DNA of 64,000 nucleotides from Parabacteroides sp. PH5-46 (GTDB taxonomy: Bacteria > Bacteroidota > Bacteroidia > Bacteroidales > Tannerellaceae): contig NZ_JARXXA010000001.1 of the NCBI RefSeq assembly GCF_029892785.1, positions 372,001-436,000 on the forward strand, in the 5' to 3' direction. The position numbers and the translations under genes are program-made. The notes beneath the pieces were generated by a model. The model made no database searches. It was not told where the DNA came from and saw only the letters and a list, made by a program, of their open reading frames with translations. Below are positions 9,185-17,519 of the stretch, one piece after another. Position 1 is the first letter of the stretch. Each line of letters begins with the position of its first letter.

Positions 9185-9382
9185 ATGGAAGCAAAGAAAT
9201 CAAAAAAAGGTATTTATTTATCTGTTGTACTTACAATAATAGGCTGTGTATTAGCCTGTAGTTCAATTATCACAAATGATTATATCAAATTAATCGTAGT
9301 ACTGATATCTCTATGTGTCGGTTTATATGGCATTATGAGAGGGCTGAGTAGCCCTCCAGCCAAAGTATCGGAGAATGAGTAA
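9185..9382 (+). CDS. Small two-helix membrane protein
   Basis: A 65-residue protein with the hydrophobic segments YLSVVLTIIGCVLACSSII and LIVVLISLCVGLYGIM and a short hydrophilic tail. I chose the ATG at 9185 because the sequence upstream in this frame is unlike a normal N-terminus. It is followed closely by another small membrane protein (9416-9622) of similar layout, and the two are probably co-transcribed. The function is unknown. Confidence 0.6.
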   Translation: MEAKKSKKGIYLSVVLTIIGCVLACSSIITNDYIKLIVVLISLCVGLYGIMRGLSSPPAKVSENE

Positions 9383-9415
9383 TCTTATAAACGTTGAATC
9401 ATAAAATCTAAATTT

Positions 9416-9622
9416 ATGCGTATTAACAAAGATCTGGTAGATGCAGTTATGATGCTGGCATTTATCATATTAGTGCTTGTCTGGACAACTGAGTTTGACA
9501 ACCATGCCGGGAAGAATATCCTGATGGGAATACTTGGTGGAGTTAGTGTATTAATGCTTGTCTTCCGCGTTTTAGGAGGCCGTCAGCCCGAAGAGACACC
9601 CGACGAAGGCTTTGAGCATTAA
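9416..9622 (+). CDS. Small two-helix membrane protein
   Basis: A 68-residue protein with two hydrophobic segments (about 9-24 and 36-52) and an acidic C-terminus. Its layout resembles the preceding small gene, but the sequence similarity I can see is weak. It ends just before a strong bidirectional terminator. The function is unknown. Confidence 0.65.
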   Translation: MRINKDLVDAVMMLAFIILVLVWTTEFDNHAGKNILMGILGGVSVLMLVFRVLGGRQPEETPDEGFEH

Positions 9623-9634
9623 ACTGATATAAAT

Positions 9635-9676
9635 AAAAAAAGATGTCCGATAACTTATTTCGGACATCTTTTTTTT
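9635..9676. terminator. Bidirectional intrinsic terminator
   Basis: AAAGATGTCCGA and TCGGACATCTTT form a perfect stem with loop 9651-9659. It is flanked by an A-run (9635-9640) and a T-run (9670-9677), so it can stop both the small-protein operon and the convergent transporter gene. Confidence 0.9.
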
Positions 9677-11019
9677 TATTTTTTCTTCACTAGAAAGACA
9701 GCGGCGGCAGCAAAGAACAGGAAGAAGCCTCCGGTAAGAAGCGCGTAAATCGTATGCCCGCTGTAAATATTACGTACAATCCAACCATGGATTACTCCAT
9801 TGGTGATTTGTGGAAGTGTAATAAAGAAATTGAAAATCCCCATATAGGTCCCCATCTTTTCAGGGGGCAGATTATCCGAAAGAATAGCATAAGGCATAGC
9901 CAGTATACTGGCCCAGGCTATCCCAATCCCAATCATGGATATGATCATCATATTTGTATCTGTAAGCAAGTAGAGCGATATCAGTCCGGCTCCACCTAAG
10001 CATAAACACACAGCATGCGTCATCTTCCTTCCGATACGCTTGGCTATCGGAATAAGCAATAAAGCAAACAGCATGGCTACGAAATTGTAGATACCAAACA
10101 ACTCTCCTACTTTGTCACCAGCCGTGGCATAGCCTGAAGAGGCCGGATCGGGAGAAGCGTAGACATGTTCAGCCAATGCCGGAGTAGTATATACCCACAT
10201 CGAATATAAGGCAAACCAGGCAAAGAACTGGCAAAGCCCCAGCTGCCACATTACTTTAGGCATGTGGGCGATATCGTGCATAATCTCCATAAATCCGGAA
10301 CGCTTCTTGGTGTCGGTTGCTGTAGCCCTGCCTTCGTTAAACTCAGCCATTTCCTGGGGCGAATACTCTTTTGTTTTCAAGATAGTCCACAATACACTCA
10401 GGAATAAAATGGCAGCCCCTGCATAAAAGGCATATTTTACATTATCGGCTACTTCGCCTGCCACAGCTGTATTGGAGAAGCCAAACGCTTTGTGCATGAT
10501 ACTGGGAAGCCACGAACCTACAACAGCACCTATACCAATAAGGAAGGTCTGAATAGAGAAACCGGTAGTGTGCTGCTCATCAGGCAACATATCCCCTACC
10601 AATGCCCGGAAGGGCTCCATCGTAATATTAATAGATGCATCCATGATCATCAGCATACCTGCACCGATAAGCACAGGTGAGAGGATGGCATGGGTTGTTT
10701 CGGGAGAAAGAAATAACCCGGCATTAGGCATCAGTACCAACGCAATAGTAGTTAAGATAGCCCCTACCAGAAAGAAAGGACGCCGTCTACCGAGCTTACA
10801 CCAGGTACGATCCGAATAATGTCCTACTATCGGCTGTATGATCATACCGGTTAGAGGAGCAGCCAGCCAGAAAAGGGATAAGTGTTCAACATCAGCTCCA
10901 TAGGTTTGCAGAATACGGCTTGAATTGGCATTCTGAAGGGCAAACCCAAACTGGATTCCCAGAAAGCCAAAGGTCATATTCCATATCTGCCAAAAACTCA
11001 AAAACGGTTTCTTTTTCAT
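9676..11019 (-). CDS. MFS sugar transporter of the SLC45/GPH-like type
   Basis: A 447-residue protein with about twelve membrane segments. The N-terminal FWQIWNMTFGFLGIQFGFALQNAN and the loop GHYSDRTWCKLGRRRPFF are typical of bacterial SLC45-like major facilitators, which take up maltose, sucrose or related disaccharides with protons. It faces the small-protein operon and is divergent from the terpenoid/redox island. Its proximity to the starch locus suggests uptake of maltose or maltooligosaccharides from the periplasm, which is inference. A TATCTTTG -7 box lies upstream at 11049-11042. Confidence 0.87.
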   Translation of the reverse strand: MKKKPFLSFWQIWNMTFGFLGIQFGFALQNANSSRILQTYGADVEHLSLFWLAAPLTGMIIQPIVGHYSDRTWCKLGRRRPFFLVGAILTTIALVLMPNAGLFLSPETTHAILSPVLIGAGMLMIMDASINITMEPFRALVGDMLPDEQHTTGFSIQTFLIGIGAVVGSWLPSIMHKAFGFSNTAVAGEVADNVKYAFYAGAAILFLSVLWTILKTKEYSPQEMAEFNEGRATATDTKKRSGFMEIMHDIAHMPKVMWQLGLCQFFAWFALYSMWVYTTPALAEHVYASPDPASSGYATAGDKVGELFGIYNFVAMLFALLLIPIAKRIGRKMTHAVCLCLGGAGLISLYLLTDTNMMIISMIGIGIAWASILAMPYAILSDNLPPEKMGTYMGIFNFFITLPQITNGVIHGWIVRNIYSGHTIYALLTGGFFLFFAAAAVFLVKKK

Positions 11020-11041
11020 GATATCTTTTTTGTGGTTGCAA

Positions 11042-11049
11042 CAAAGATA
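11042..11049 (-). promoter_or_regulatory. Probable -7 box for the SLC45-like transporter
   Basis: The minus strand reads TATCTTTG, a full match to the Bacteroidota -7 consensus TAnnTTTG, 23 bp before the transporter ATG. No clear -33 TTTG is visible. A 9-bp inverted repeat (TTTTTCGTG 11056-11064, CACGAAAAA 11088-11096) lies just upstream and could be an operator. Confidence 0.55.
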
Positions 11050-11167
11050 ATTGGATTTTTCGTGTTAATCCCTCTGTTTTTCTTTTTCACGAAAAAAAAT
11101 AGACGGCTATAAATTAATAATTGCATATTTGTATTATAATACCATATGAAATACGATAAGACGACTC

Positions 11168-11881
11168 ATGCAAAATAGAAGAATAACAATCTGTGCTTGT
11201 TCCTCCCGATCATTCATTGATAAAGAGAAAGTTGCCGTCATAGCATCTGCCATGAAAAAAGAAGGATATGATGTGGTGGTAAAGGCCGATTTGTGCCGGA
11301 TGGTCATGCAATCATCTTCTGAATTAAAGGAGATGGCTACAGGTGTCATGATGGCTTGTTATCCACGGGTTATGCGTTCTCACTTTGATTGGCTGGGGAT
11401 AGAAAACGGACAATTTGTTGATATACGCAATCACAGCAGCGAAGAGGTGCTTCAGCAGTTTAATATATCCTGTTCAACGCTTGATGGACTGGACGATAAA
11501 GAAGAGATACTGAGGGAAATAAAAGCATTTCCTGTAGAAGAAGGAACCGATGCCTGGTATCCTGTACTTGATAAAACAAAATGTACGGAATGTGGCAAAT
11601 GCCATGATTTCTGCCTGTTTGGAGTCTACACAGTCGAAAATAAGCAAGTAAAGGTGGTACAACCACAAAACTGCAAGAATAATTGTCCGGCTTGTGCCCG
11701 GATGTGTCCGAACAAAGCGATTATCTTTCCTAAGTACGAAAAGTCACCAATCAACGGAGGAATAGACCCGGAGGAAACTTTTGATTCGCAGGAAATGGAC
11801 ATTATGTATCGTGAGCGACTGAGAATGAAGCTACAACAACGAAGAGCCAGTGTGCCACTTTTAAAAGAAGACGACAAATGA
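11168..11881 (+). CDS. Ferredoxin-like protein with N-terminal HdrA-like domain
   Basis: A 237-residue cytosolic protein and the first gene of the island. The N-terminal 110 residues (ITICACSSRSFID, VVKADLCRMV, ATGVMMACYPRVMR) recall the small Rossmann-like domain at the start of HdrA-like proteins. A two-cluster ferredoxin region follows near residues 138-190: CTECGKCHDFCLF (CX2CX2CX3C) and CKNNCPACARMCP (CX4CX2CX3CP). Four bases overlap with the radical SAM gene (ATGA), so translation is coupled. A plausible job is to reduce the radical SAM enzyme or the downstream terpenoid enzymes; that is inference. It matches no named gene. Confidence 0.75.
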   Translation: MQNRRITICACSSRSFIDKEKVAVIASAMKKEGYDVVVKADLCRMVMQSSSELKEMATGVMMACYPRVMRSHFDWLGIENGQFVDIRNHSSEEVLQQFNISCSTLDGLDDKEEILREIKAFPVEEGTDAWYPVLDKTKCTECGKCHDFCLFGVYTVENKQVKVVQPQNCKNNCPACARMCPNKAIIFPKYEKSPINGGIDPEETFDSQEMDIMYRERLRMKLQQRRASVPLLKEDDK

Positions 11882-13095
11882 CATTCAGAGAATATACCGC
11901 TACGGCTAAGGCTGCATTGAGGGTTCCCCGTGAATCTTCTCCCCGCCTGGTTTGGAAATTTATGTACAATTTCGGGTGGAAAAGCATGCGGAATATCAGT
12001 CGGTTTGAAAAGAGGCAAGCCAAAGGAGCTCCCTTCTTTCCGGCTTTTGTCATGATTTCCGTTACAGAAAGTTGTAATCTGGCCTGTAGTGGCTGCTGGG
12101 TTACCGAAGGAGGCAGAAGAGCTTTGACTAATAAGCAATTAGACAGTATTATTACCAGTTGCAAGAAGAAAGGTTCCTATTTCTTCGGCATATTGGGAGG
12201 TGAACCTTTGATGTATAAAGAATTACTGAGTATACTGGAGGGACATCCCGATTGTTATTTCCAGTTATTCACCAATGGGGTTTTGCTGACAGATGAAGTG
12301 GCCAGGCGTCTCAAAAAAATGGGAAATGTAACCCCCTTGATCAGCATTGAAGGGCTAAAGGAAGAAAGCGATGCCCGACGCGGAAAGAACGACGTATTTG
12401 AACGGACTTTGGCCGGCGTTCGTGCCTGCCGGAAGGCCAAACTGATCTTCGGGGTAGCTGCCAGTATCTGCAAGAGCAATTATAACGATTTGGTAAACCG
12501 TGAATATATAGAACTGTTGGCTAAGGAAGGGGTTCATTATTTATGGTATTACCTGTACCGTCCTGTAGGGGCAAATCCGAATCCTGATAATGCCTTGGAT
12601 AAAGAGCAAGTATTGGCTTTCCGCCGCTTTATTGTTGAGCAACGCAGAGATGCCCCTCTTTTCATTATTGAAACCTATTGGGATGATAAGGGCAATGCCC
12701 TATGCCCCGGAGCTACAGGGATGAGCCACCATATATCACCTTCCGGAGCTGTTGAATTCTGCCCTCCTATTCAGATGGCAATAGATTATGTGAATGGAGA
12801 AGGATCGAATCTGGTAGAATTGTTTGAAAACTCTACATTCCTGGCGGATTTCAGGAAGATGACAGCTGAAAGTTCACGAGGTTGTATTCTCTTGGAAGAC
12901 CCACAAAAAATGGTAGAGTTCCTGGAAAAGCATCAGGCTATCGACGGAACAAGCCGGGGCAATGTGCTGGAAGAATATAAGAAGATGGCTCCCTCTGCCG
13001 GACACAACCAGGAAGGACAGGAGATTCCGGAAGAGAATATCTTTTATAAACTGGTAAAAAAGAAGTATTTCTTTGGATTTGGTGCCTATGGATAA
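11878..13095 (+). CDS. Radical SAM enzyme of the terpenoid module
   Basis: A 405-residue radical SAM protein. The cluster motif CNLACSGCW (CX3CX2C) follows the usual first strand FVMISVTES, and GILGGEPLM is the SAM-binding GGE motif. The C-terminal half keeps extra cysteines (CPGATG, VEFCPP, RGCILLE), as in truncated SPASM domains that bind auxiliary Fe-S clusters. It sits between a ferredoxin and a polyprenyl synthase. The best-known radical SAM enzyme in a terpenoid setting is HpnH, which adds adenosine to hopanoids; the resemblance here is in context and general layout, not a diagnostic motif. The reaction is unknown. Confidence 0.85.
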   Translation: MTFREYTATAKAALRVPRESSPRLVWKFMYNFGWKSMRNISRFEKRQAKGAPFFPAFVMISVTESCNLACSGCWVTEGGRRALTNKQLDSIITSCKKKGSYFFGILGGEPLMYKELLSILEGHPDCYFQLFTNGVLLTDEVARRLKKMGNVTPLISIEGLKEESDARRGKNDVFERTLAGVRACRKAKLIFGVAASICKSNYNDLVNREYIELLAKEGVHYLWYYLYRPVGANPNPDNALDKEQVLAFRRFIVEQRRDAPLFIIETYWDDKGNALCPGATGMSHHISPSGAVEFCPPIQMAIDYVNGEGSNLVELFENSTFLADFRKMTAESSRGCILLEDPQKMVEFLEKHQAIDGTSRGNVLEEYKKMAPSAGHNQEGQEIPEENIFYKLVKKKYFFGFGAYG

Positions 13096-14644
13096 CAAGC
13101 AGATATATAACGTTCCACAGAGCAATAAAGAGCGGAATAACTTGCGAAGCCTGATCGATCAGTTTGTGAGTAATCGCTTGCTAACTCCTCCTTTGTCCAT
13201 GGAAGACCTCTATTTGCTTTCGGATCAGCTGATTGAAGAACACAAGCTTGATACCGGAATAAAAGGTTGGATTATGGTAGAGGTGAATAACTGCATCTGG
13301 CGTGATACGGTAGCCTCCATCCCTTATGACAAACGTATTTTGCTACTTCCCAAATGCCTGAGTAATTCAAAAAATTGCAAGGCCGATGTAGATGAACTCG
13401 GACTCTTATGTTACAGATGTAAACATTGCTCTATCCCTGATTTGCAGGATAAAGCGGAGAGTCTGGGTATGATGAGCATTGTGGCTGAAGGCTTTACTTC
13501 TGTTATTGGTTTGATAGAGAACCGGGTGGTTGATACGGTAATCGGAGTAAGCTGTCTTGATTCCTTGGAAAAAGCCTTTCCTTTACTGATAAACAATGCT
13601 GTGCCGGGACTGGCTATCCCCTTGAACAGGGCAGGCTGTAAGGATACGGATGTAGATTATGATTATGTCAGCCAAATGATTAGCCTTCGCTCGGATAAAG
13701 ACGCGAATTTCCTGGATTATGATCATTTGAAATCTACTTTGCAGGCATGGTTCTCCAAAGAAAATATAGCTTCGCTTCTTGCTTCTTCTGATGATCAGAC
13801 CAGTATGATTACACGGGACTGTCTGGCGGGTGACGGCAAGCGCTGGAGACCTTACTTATTGGCTTCTACTTATCTGGCTTTAAGTGGAGAAAAGGAAATT
13901 CCCGACAAGGTACGCCTGGCAGCTATTGCCGTAGAATGCTTTCATAAAGCCTCACTGGTGCACGACGATATACAGGATAACGACAATCTGCGCTATGGCA
14001 AACCTACTGTTAATGCCCAATATGGTGTTCCTATTGCCATCAATGTAGGTGATATGCTGTTAGGAGAAGGCTATCGTTTACTTACAGATTGTGGCAATAT
14101 GGAGTTGGTAAAGGTAGCGGCAGAAGCGCATATAGCTCTTTGCAAAGGGCAGGGAACGGAACTGGAATGGAGCAGAAATCCCCGCATATTAACGATGGAT
14201 TTCGTACTGGATATCTTCTGTAACAAAACAGTTCCTGCATTTGATGTTTCGCTTATTATGGGAGTTCTCTGTGTGGGTAACGACAAGCAGCTGACTACTA
14301 CTCTGCATAACTACTCCCGTGCCCTGGGTATTGCCTATCAGTTGCAAGACGACATGGAAGATTTTGAAACCGAACATCCCGTAGCCTTACGTCCCTCTGC
14401 CGTATTGGCTATAATCTGTGAACAATGCCGGGACGATCAGTTTATTGACTCTCTGATGACTTGTGCAGACCTGAAAACATTCCTGAACCTTGCAGAGAAT
14501 AAACCCTTGCTGGAAGAGGCGCTACGTCAGGTAAAACAAAAGGCTGAACAGTATCATAAGGAAGCATTGGATGCTTTGCACGAAATCACAAATATAGAAT
14601 TGAAGCGATTACTCTTCCGTGTAACCCAGCGAATATTGAAGTAA
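13073..14644 (+). CDS. DUF116 domain fused to a polyprenyl diphosphate synthase
   Basis: This 523-residue protein joins two domains. Residues about 50-205 match DUF116 (RILLLPKCLSNSKNCKA, then CYRCKHCSIPDL and a late Cys in NRAGC), a Cys-rich domain of unknown role. Residues about 235-520 form a trans-isoprenyl diphosphate synthase with first Asp-rich motif DDIQD (near 298) and second motif DDMED in YQLQDDMEDFE. The residues before the first motif are small (A-S-L-V-H-D-D), as in synthases of medium to long chains; this hints at a product longer than C15 but does not prove it. The start overlaps the radical SAM gene by 23 bp; ATG 13088 (8-bp overlap) is an alternative. It probably supplies the substrate for the adjacent cyclase-like proteins. 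Confidence 0.87.
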   Translation: MDLVPMDNKQIYNVPQSNKERNNLRSLIDQFVSNRLLTPPLSMEDLYLLSDQLIEEHKLDTGIKGWIMVEVNNCIWRDTVASIPYDKRILLLPKCLSNSKNCKADVDELGLLCYRCKHCSIPDLQDKAESLGMMSIVAEGFTSVIGLIENRVVDTVIGVSCLDSLEKAFPLLINNAVPGLAIPLNRAGCKDTDVDYDYVSQMISLRSDKDANFLDYDHLKSTLQAWFSKENIASLLASSDDQTSMITRDCLAGDGKRWRPYLLASTYLALSGEKEIPDKVRLAAIAVECFHKASLVHDDIQDNDNLRYGKPTVNAQYGVPIAINVGDMLLGEGYRLLTDCGNMELVKVAAEAHIALCKGQGTELEWSRNPRILTMDFVLDIFCNKTVPAFDVSLIMGVLCVGNDKQLTTTLHNYSRALGIAYQLQDDMEDFETEHPVALRPSAVLAIICEQCRDDQFIDSLMTCADLKTFLNLAENKPLLEEALRQVKQKAEQYHKEALDALHEITNIELKRLLFRVTQRILK

Positions 14645-15517
14645 ATGAAAGAAACAATATCCATAAGGTTATTCAATACCCTGCAAAAGGGAAAAGGGCA
14701 ACTGGGAAGAGAGGCGCTTCAGAGAATCGTATGTTTTCTTGAATCACAACGTACGGCAGAAGATTCATTTATCGGCAAAAGCGGGAAGGCGGATCTGTAT
14801 TATACCTTGTTTGGCTGGATGTTATCCTATGTTTTAGGTATAAGGCTTGACCCACAAAAGACAGCTTTATACCTGGCACAACAGGATGTTAATAGTCTGG
14901 ATTTGATACATTATGCGGCCTATATACGTTGCCGGATGATCAATAATTTGACAAATAAAGGGAAAGTAGGCTTGCTGTTCAGTAGCTTGTTTTCAAAAGC
15001 TGTCAGGGAGCTGGAAAGCTTTCATAGCTTGCCGCACAACGATCCACAGTCTCCTTATACCTGGTTTGTGTGGCTTTCCATCTTAGAAGATACAGGCAAT
15101 AAGATATCAGGCAAGGATGAAATACCAGAGGCTTTGTCAGCATACCATTTGCCAGAGGGAGGATATATGAATACCCAGGACGGCCTGACAGCCACAACAA
15201 ATGCTACGGCTGCGGCTCTGGCTGTCATTGGCCAATTAGTAGGATACAAAGAAAATACAGATATAAACTACGTAAGGGATTTACAAGAAGAGTCCGGCGG
15301 TTTTAAAGCAGCGGAAGCCTCACCGGTTCCCGATCTGCTTTCTACGGCTACCTCTCTTCTTATTCTGAGCAACTATGGTGTCAAACCCAAGTACCCTGCC
15401 AAAGACTTTATTGAAGCTCACTGGCTGGACTCAGGAGGCTTTTCTGCCACCTTACTGGATGATAAAAGTGATGTAGAATACACATTCTATGGACTTTTAG
15501 CATTGGGTAGCATGTAG
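14645..15517 (+). CDS. Alpha/alpha-toroid terpene cyclase/prenyltransferase-like protein
   Basis: A 290-residue protein that starts directly after the stop codon of the synthase gene. The C-terminal two thirds contains the helical-repeat signatures of the squalene-cyclase/prenyltransferase-beta fold: PEGGYMNTQDGLTATTNATA, ESGGFKAAEASPVPD and SGGFSATLLDDKSDVEYTFYG. The Zn-binding D-x-C/H pattern of protein prenyltransferases is absent, and there is no DxDD motif. It therefore looks like a non-catalytic partner or a divergent cyclase that works with the next gene. I found no signal peptide. Fold assignment is fairly confident; function is unknown. Confidence 0.7.
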   Translation: MKETISIRLFNTLQKGKGQLGREALQRIVCFLESQRTAEDSFIGKSGKADLYYTLFGWMLSYVLGIRLDPQKTALYLAQQDVNSLDLIHYAAYIRCRMINNLTNKGKVGLLFSSLFSKAVRELESFHSLPHNDPQSPYTWFVWLSILEDTGNKISGKDEIPEALSAYHLPEGGYMNTQDGLTATTNATAAALAVIGQLVGYKENTDINYVRDLQEESGGFKAAEASPVPDLLSTATSLLILSNYGVKPKYPAKDFIEAHWLDSGGFSATLLDDKSDVEYTFYGLLALGSM

Positions 15518-15518
15518 T

Positions 15519-15588
15519 TTAATTGAAAATTGAAAGTTGAAAATTGAAAACGGAAGAATTTAATCCCCCCTTTAGGGGGTTAGGGGGT
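15519..15588. repeat. AATTGAAA repeats plus C-run/G-run hairpin before the cyclase gene
   Basis: AATTGAAA-type words repeat at 15520-15551. They are followed by CCCCCC (15565-15570), GGGGG (15575-15579) and GGGGG (15583-15587). The C-run can pair with either G-run, so two alternative hairpins can form, and the second G-run ends one base before the ATG at 15589. Very similar C/G-run sequences recur between genes in many Bacteroidota genomes, so this is probably an inserted repeat. Confidence 0.7.
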
Positions 15589-17316
15589 ATGATCGATGTC
15601 TTGCGGAAGCAACTGTTGGACGAACAGCCGCAAGAAGGGGCTTTGTGGAGAGGGGAACTTTCTTCAAGTGCCATCTCTACATCCGTATCTGTCTTCGCTT
15701 TATATATGGTAGATAAAGAGAAGTACGCGTCTTTTATTCATAATGGAACCGAATGGCTGAAGGCAACGATGAAAGCCGAAGGTACCTGGGGTGACAGTAT
15801 TGAAAGCCCTTCTAATATGACAGCTACCTTGCTTACCTATGCTTCGCTTTGTGCTGTAGGCCGCCCGCCGGAGAAAACGAAGGAATATCTGAGCGGGAAG
15901 TTCGGAGGATCAACCGATCAGCATATCATAAAAGGGGTACTTGCCTATTATGGAAAAGATTTAACCTTCTCTGCTCCTATCCTGGTAATGTGTGCCTTGG
16001 CGGGTGTTATCTCCAGTTGGGATGAGATACCTCAGTTGCCTTTTGAAGTATCTGTCTTGCCTCAGAAACTGTTCCGCTTCTTCCGTCTGCCGGTTGTCAG
16101 TTATGCCATACCTGCCCTGATTGCTGTAGGTATTTTACGTTATAAGAAAGGCAGAAAGAATCTATTATCTCCTATCCGCAAATCGTTTATCAATAAATCG
16201 TTACAGGTACTTGAAAAGCTGCAACCTACCCATGGCGGATTCCTGGAAGCGGCTCCCTTAACGGCTTTTGTTGCCATGTGTATGAGTGCTGCCGGATACC
16301 GGGATCATATCGCTACACAGCGTGGTGCCGGATTTCTGACAGATACGGTACGCCAAGACGGAGCATGGCCTATCGATACCGACCTGGCCGCCTGGGTAAC
16401 AGCTCTGAGTGTACGTGCCTTGGGTAATGATATTACAAACAAACAGGCTTTAGCAGATACCATCAGAAAGAATGCCTTTGCCTTCAAGCATCCTTTTACA
16501 GGAGCAAAAGAAGGGGGCTGGGGTTGGACAGACCTGACAGGTGCTGTACCGGATGCCGATGATACCTCCGGTTCGTTGGTAGCTCTTCATATATTGCAGG
16601 ATGGTGTATATAGCCCGGAAGTCGGAAAAGGTATTGAGTGGTTGCTGGACTTACAGAATAAAGACGGAGGTATGCCTACCTTCTGCAAGGGTTGGGGAAA
16701 GCTCCCTTTTGACAGGAGTAGTCCGGATATCTCGGCTCATTCCCTGCTGGCCTTTCAATTGTGGATGGATGTACTGCCGGCTGATCTTCAGAAAAAATGC
16801 CGGAACAGTATGCAACGGATGCTGAAATGGATGCAGAAAATACAGGCTGTTGATGGTTCCTGGACTCCTTTATGGTTTGGCGATCAGCAGGCAAAAGACG
16901 AACGTTCGCCAGTATATGCTACGGCAATGGCTGTTGAATACCTGGCTGGTTCTAAAGATCCGATAGCCCATGAAATGGTTTCCAAAGGCTTGAAATATAT
17001 TCTTTCTGTTCAGAACACAGACGGAGGCTGGGGCGGAGCCAAGGATGTACCTTCTAAAGTAACCTTAACGGCTCGTGCGTTGAGTGCCTTATCGTCCTAT
17101 CCGGAAACGAATCAGGAAGTTATGGAGCAAGCGTTTAATTATCTCTACCGCAAGTATGAAGCAGGCGAACTCTTACAAGCCGAGCCTATAGGCCTTTATT
17201 TCTCTCGTTTGTGGTATTCGGAAAAACTATATAATATCACTTTTGTACTGAATGCGTTGAAGAAGTTTAAGGCTCAGTATTCAATGTTTAACGTTAAAGA
17301 AACAAACCATGAATGA
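15589..17316 (+). CDS. Squalene-hopene cyclase family class II terpene cyclase
   Basis: A 575-residue soluble or membrane-associated cyclase. The catalytic DxDD motif of class II terpene cyclases is present as DADD at residues 322-325, followed by TSG. QW-type repeats include QNKDGGMPTF, QAVDGSWTPLWF and QNTDGGWGGA. The segment WDEIPQLPFEVSVLPQ-...-PVVSYAIPALIAVG matches the hopene-cyclase region that inserts into the membrane near the substrate channel. I chose ATG 15589. An upstream TTG at 15544 would translate a repeat (NPPFRGLGG) that is typical non-coding Bacteroidota junk. Substrate and product are unknown: the family protonates squalene or other polyprenyl chains to form polycycles. 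It is the last gene of the terpenoid module before array B. Confidence 0.88.
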   Translation: MIDVLRKQLLDEQPQEGALWRGELSSSAISTSVSVFALYMVDKEKYASFIHNGTEWLKATMKAEGTWGDSIESPSNMTATLLTYASLCAVGRPPEKTKEYLSGKFGGSTDQHIIKGVLAYYGKDLTFSAPILVMCALAGVISSWDEIPQLPFEVSVLPQKLFRFFRLPVVSYAIPALIAVGILRYKKGRKNLLSPIRKSFINKSLQVLEKLQPTHGGFLEAAPLTAFVAMCMSAAGYRDHIATQRGAGFLTDTVRQDGAWPIDTDLAAWVTALSVRALGNDITNKQALADTIRKNAFAFKHPFTGAKEGGWGWTDLTGAVPDADDTSGSLVALHILQDGVYSPEVGKGIEWLLDLQNKDGGMPTFCKGWGKLPFDRSSPDISAHSLLAFQLWMDVLPADLQKKCRNSMQRMLKWMQKIQAVDGSWTPLWFGDQQAKDERSPVYATAMAVEYLAGSKDPIAHEMVSKGLKYILSVQNTDGGWGGAKDVPSKVTLTARALSALSSYPETNQEVMEQAFNYLYRKYEAGELLQAEPIGLYFSRLWYSEKLYNITFVLNALKKFKAQYSMFNVKETNHE

Positions 17317-17335
17317 CAATAAGCCATATAAAGTA

Positions 17336-17423
17336 AAAATCGCATGCATGCGTTTTGAAGAAAGCACGCATGCAATTTCAAAAACGCATACGTGCGATTT
17401 GGGAAAAGGATGGCTGCAATTTT
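17336..17423. repeat. Array B: four tandem 22-bp palindromic units
   Basis: Units at 17336-17357, 17358-17379, 17380-17401 and 17402-17423 are 22 bp each. Unit 1 is nearly a perfect palindrome with core AAATCGCATGCATGCGTTTT, and the others are degenerate versions (CGCATGCAA, CGCATACGTGCG, GGCTGCAA). The array lies between the terpenoid genes and the first propeller gene. Unit 1 and the GGCTGCAATTTT end also occur in array D at 47944-48031. Confidence 0.85.
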
Positions 17424-17519
17424 TTACTTACTTTAATCTTCTGATATATAAACAAATATAAATACATATTTCTTCAACTTTAAATTGGAAATTTTGAACA
17501 ATAACAAAAACATATCATC

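Noticed and set aside
9676-11019. Membership of the transporter in the terpenoid/redox island
   Set aside because: It is divergently transcribed and belongs to a sugar-transporter family that fits the starch locus better.
15544-15588. Upstream TTG start for the cyclase gene
   Set aside because: The 15 residues it would add are the translation of an AATTGAAA/C-G-run repeat and do not belong to the family. ATG 15589 is better.
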